DNA of 64,000 nt, from positions 6,253,104 to 6,317,103 of the forward strand of contig NC_051105.1 of NCBI RefSeq assembly GCF_901709675.1, read 5' to 3'. Below, piece by piece: positions 61,261 through 64,000 of the stretch; within the stretch, counting starts at the first letter, position 1, and each line of letters opens with the position of its first letter. A program made the position numbers and the translations under genes. Source of the DNA: Syngnathus acus. Its lineage: Eukaryota; Chordata; Actinopteri; Syngnathiformes; Syngnathidae. The notes beneath the pieces are model-generated. The model did no database searches and was not told the origin of the DNA. It was given only the letters and a program-made list of their open reading frames with translations.

Positions 61261-64000
61261 GTGAGTCTTTACTCTTTCTGTTTTTATATTCCCCCAAAGT
61301 GACTCAAATGTGCGATTTTATGTGGGTTATTTATTTATTTGTTGAAATATATGTACCATTATTATGACTTGTATTGGATGCTGCACTGCCCTCAGCGTGC
61401 TGCTAGTTTACTGATTTGATTGAATGTAATTACATTATTATGTACAGTTCACGTCATTAGCCCATTCACTGTACTGCACTTTTACTGCTGTCATGCAGCT
61501 CTCAGCTCCTTCTCTCTGCCCCCCTTGGGGTTATTGGGGGGGCGGGGGGGCGGCAGGGAGGGCCTCTGTATAAGTGCTCGGAGCATGTTGTCAGGAGTAA
61601 CTTAGTCTTCACTTATAGTTCATCTTTAGATGTTACTCATTGATCATGGTCTTGATCAATACAATCAGCTGCTTTTTCGTATTGACAATTTAGTATTAGG
61701 TACTAAACAGCCACAAAGTACTCCCCTCTAATGTATGATACACTTTTTTAAAAACACTAGTGTTGACATGTATCTCCAAATCATATTTGTTTTTCTTTTT
61801 TTTACCAAATTCTCGCAAACAAGACTGTTTTTTGTTGGTTTTAAGAAACAAATTTGATGATTTACACTTTCCAATGGGCAGCGCCCATATTATGAATTGC
61901 ATTTGCAAAAGTAATCATCAAACTTTGCAACTGTGATAAAATTTTAAATTTTCCAAACTTTTTCAGCTCTTAACAAAAATAGAAATGTACTTTCCCCTGT
62001 GACCCAAACTTTGAAAATCATCTTTTACCATTATTTTGGCATATACTGTGGTTTAACTAATGATAAAACAACACAAATGACATAACACATAATATTTTAG
62101 CCTCATCCCCAGTGAAATTTAAATACAAACCATTTTGTGTCTATGACCCCTGAAACGCTACATGGGACAAACATAGCGTGATCTCGCTAGCTTGGCTTTT
62201 AATGGCAAAACAATATGAAGAGCGCAGTCAGTCTAGCCACTGTACATTTACGTTGGATGAAATCCAGCCAAGTCGAGATGTCTGCTGAAAACCTTTGGTA
62301 CCCTCAGAGTTGGTGATGTTTCCAGCACATTCTTCACCCACACGGATGTGCAGGTGAGGGGGAGGAGATGTCAGTGGACCATCTCATGTCAAGATGATGA
62401 AGAACAGACTTAACTGCAGCACGACGAGAGGAAGCGACACCTCATGAGGGAGTCTGGCGTTATCGCATAAGTTTTTGTGCATAAGCACTGTTTTTCTAGC
62501 TCTTCTCATCAAATTGAGATGAGCTAATTTGTGGGCTCGAATAAAGTAGCAGAGGCGGTTTATCCACTTTCCAAGAAACGCAAGTGTGACACACAACATC
62601 TGGACCGATTAAACTTTGGACAACACTAGGGACGAGGGGGTTTGTATTTGGCGGAACATCTTGTGGCTGATCCGATGACACCGATGTAATGGGGATATTC
62701 GGAATATTGGCTTGATTGTTTTTGAGTAGTGTTGCTGCTGCCCATGGGGAGGAATGACACATAAAGATACCCAAAGTGATGCATACTGATTTTTTGGGCT
62801 TTTTGTGGCCTTCCCCAGAACACAACCTCTTGTTTAGTCTATGCCACAATCGCTGCTATTGAACTAAGGCCATGGCTGAATATACTGTACACAACCCTCG
62901 ATGTAGCTAGAAGAGGTTGAACTGACTGTCATTTGCAAGATAACATCCTCACTTTAACCTTCCGCCAGGTTCCAACGGCTTGCAAGCAGGATCTCGGCTC
63001 TTATTTTGTTTTTTGTTTGTGAAACCTGATCCCAAATGAATTTCAGTACCAGAATAGTTTCTCTTCCTTGGTGGTCACTTAATGTGGCCACATTGAGTCA
63101 AGTCCTTGAGGAGAAAGAGGAGGAGGATTCTAGCTTAGGTGATTAGCAGATTCCTGCAGGGAGTTTGTGTGTGGGATGAACTGGACGTTTATCCGGTAGC
63201 TAGCTGGTGGGAAATGTAATCCTTGACTTCTGGTTTGGCCCGGGAAGTTCTGACATTTGCTAATCCGCCCGCAACTTGCGGAATGCGTGGTCAGGATTGG
63301 CAAATCCGTTGGAGCCCTAGATTGATGGGCCAATGTTGGCGGGTGCTTCTAGTTTTGGTTAGCACCTCATCCTCAGGATGAACGGACAAACTCCCCTCCC
63401 ACGGAGACAACAGCTGGCCTTCTCACTGTGACAGGCCACCAGCCAAGCACGGCAGCCTGCCAAGATGCAACCTTCTTGACCCTCAGCATTGTAAAGATGC
63501 CTACATTTGGAAGAGTTGCCATCAGGTCACTTGTCTTTGTATTTTGACAGGCGTTCGTTGGCGACAAAGATAGGTCTCCTCTGACCCTCATGTTCAAGCA
63601 CTGTGGCGGGTCCGACCCATTTTTTTGCCTACTGTCTGTGTTCTCCTGTTGAGGTTTAGCGAGGATTAAATAGCAAGTCTGATTTGGAATCGCCACTGTC
63701 TTAAATGATTTTTTTTTTGCCGTAGAAACACCACAAACAGCAACTTTAGTTCTTGAAATCATCTGTGATGATAACTGATTATGATTTGGAAATCGAACAT
63801 GATTTGGGTTTCGGATTTCTAAAAATGTTTACCCTAAAAAAAATCGCCTTTCATAGCAATAAAGGAGATTTTTAATGAACTTTTTATCTCAGTTAATTGC
63901 CATGTTACTGGAATAAGAAATTACAGACGGATTTTCTGAAGGACTTGACTCAGCGCGTACACGCGCTTGCAGAAACTTATCAGGAAAATAAATAAACTGG
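61261..64000 (+). other. col4a1 intron 1 (partial)
   Basis: The sequence runs from the donor at 61261 to the window edge with no further exon that I can recognise. A G-rich tract (61536-61562) fits a G-quadruplex pattern. Confidence 0.7.
61536..61562 (+). other. Potential G-quadruplex tract
   Basis: Four or more runs of at least three G separated by one to five bases (G7, C, G7, CGGCA, GGG, A, GGG) lie 275 bp downstream of the col4a1 first coding exon. The fold is inferred from pattern alone. Confidence 0.6.

Overview
The window is vertebrate nuclear DNA, almost certainly from a teleost fish. The genes are intron-rich, the splice sites are GT-AG, and the introns carry typical fish DNA-transposon debris (Tc1-like, hAT-like and a TA-flanked MITE). 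Protein identities to mammalian orthologues are high, and the genes are compact. The species cannot be named from sequence alone. The block matches human 13q34 (COL4A1-COL4A2-RAB20-NAXD-CARS2-ING1-ANKRD10) read in the opposite orientation.

Layout, left to right: the 3' part of ankrd10 (+, about 824-11832); ube2a (+, 13264-14834, six coding exons, 152 aa); ing1 (-, 17297 to 16009, three coding exons, 308 aa); naxd (-, 24973 to 18598, ten coding exons, 349 aa). A complete two-exon Myb/SANT-domain gene (-, 24350 to 22521, 344 aa) lies inside naxd intron 1. Next come rab20 (+, 25826-28316, two exons, 253 aa) and col4a2 (-, 60636 to 29584). For col4a2 I could place 47 coding exons with a continuous phase chain giving 1669 aa. 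The signal-peptide exon of col4a1 (+, 61189-61260) follows; the rest of col4a1 lies beyond the right edge.

col4a2 and col4a1 are head to head with 552 bp between their start codons, the classic shared promoter of the basement-membrane collagen IV pair. The other genes have unrelated roles: ubiquitin conjugation, chromatin reading, NAD(P)HX repair and Rab GTPase trafficking. They sit together through conserved synteny. Two departures from the human order are visible: no CARS2 between ing1 and naxd, and ube2a (X-linked in human) between ankrd10 and ing1.

Non-coding highlights are a degenerate Tc1-like transposon with long inverted repeats (about 3.08-3.93 kb), a composite MITE (45.02-45.33 kb), a hAT-like remnant, a recent 135-bp tandem duplication (59.45-59.72 kb), a 43-bp duplication that copies a ube2a 5' splice site, a probable GC-AG intron in naxd, and CTCF-like motifs in col4a2 intron 3. 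I found no tRNA, rRNA, CRISPR array or bacterial-type system, and no wholly novel system. The nested SANT gene is the most interesting poorly described locus.
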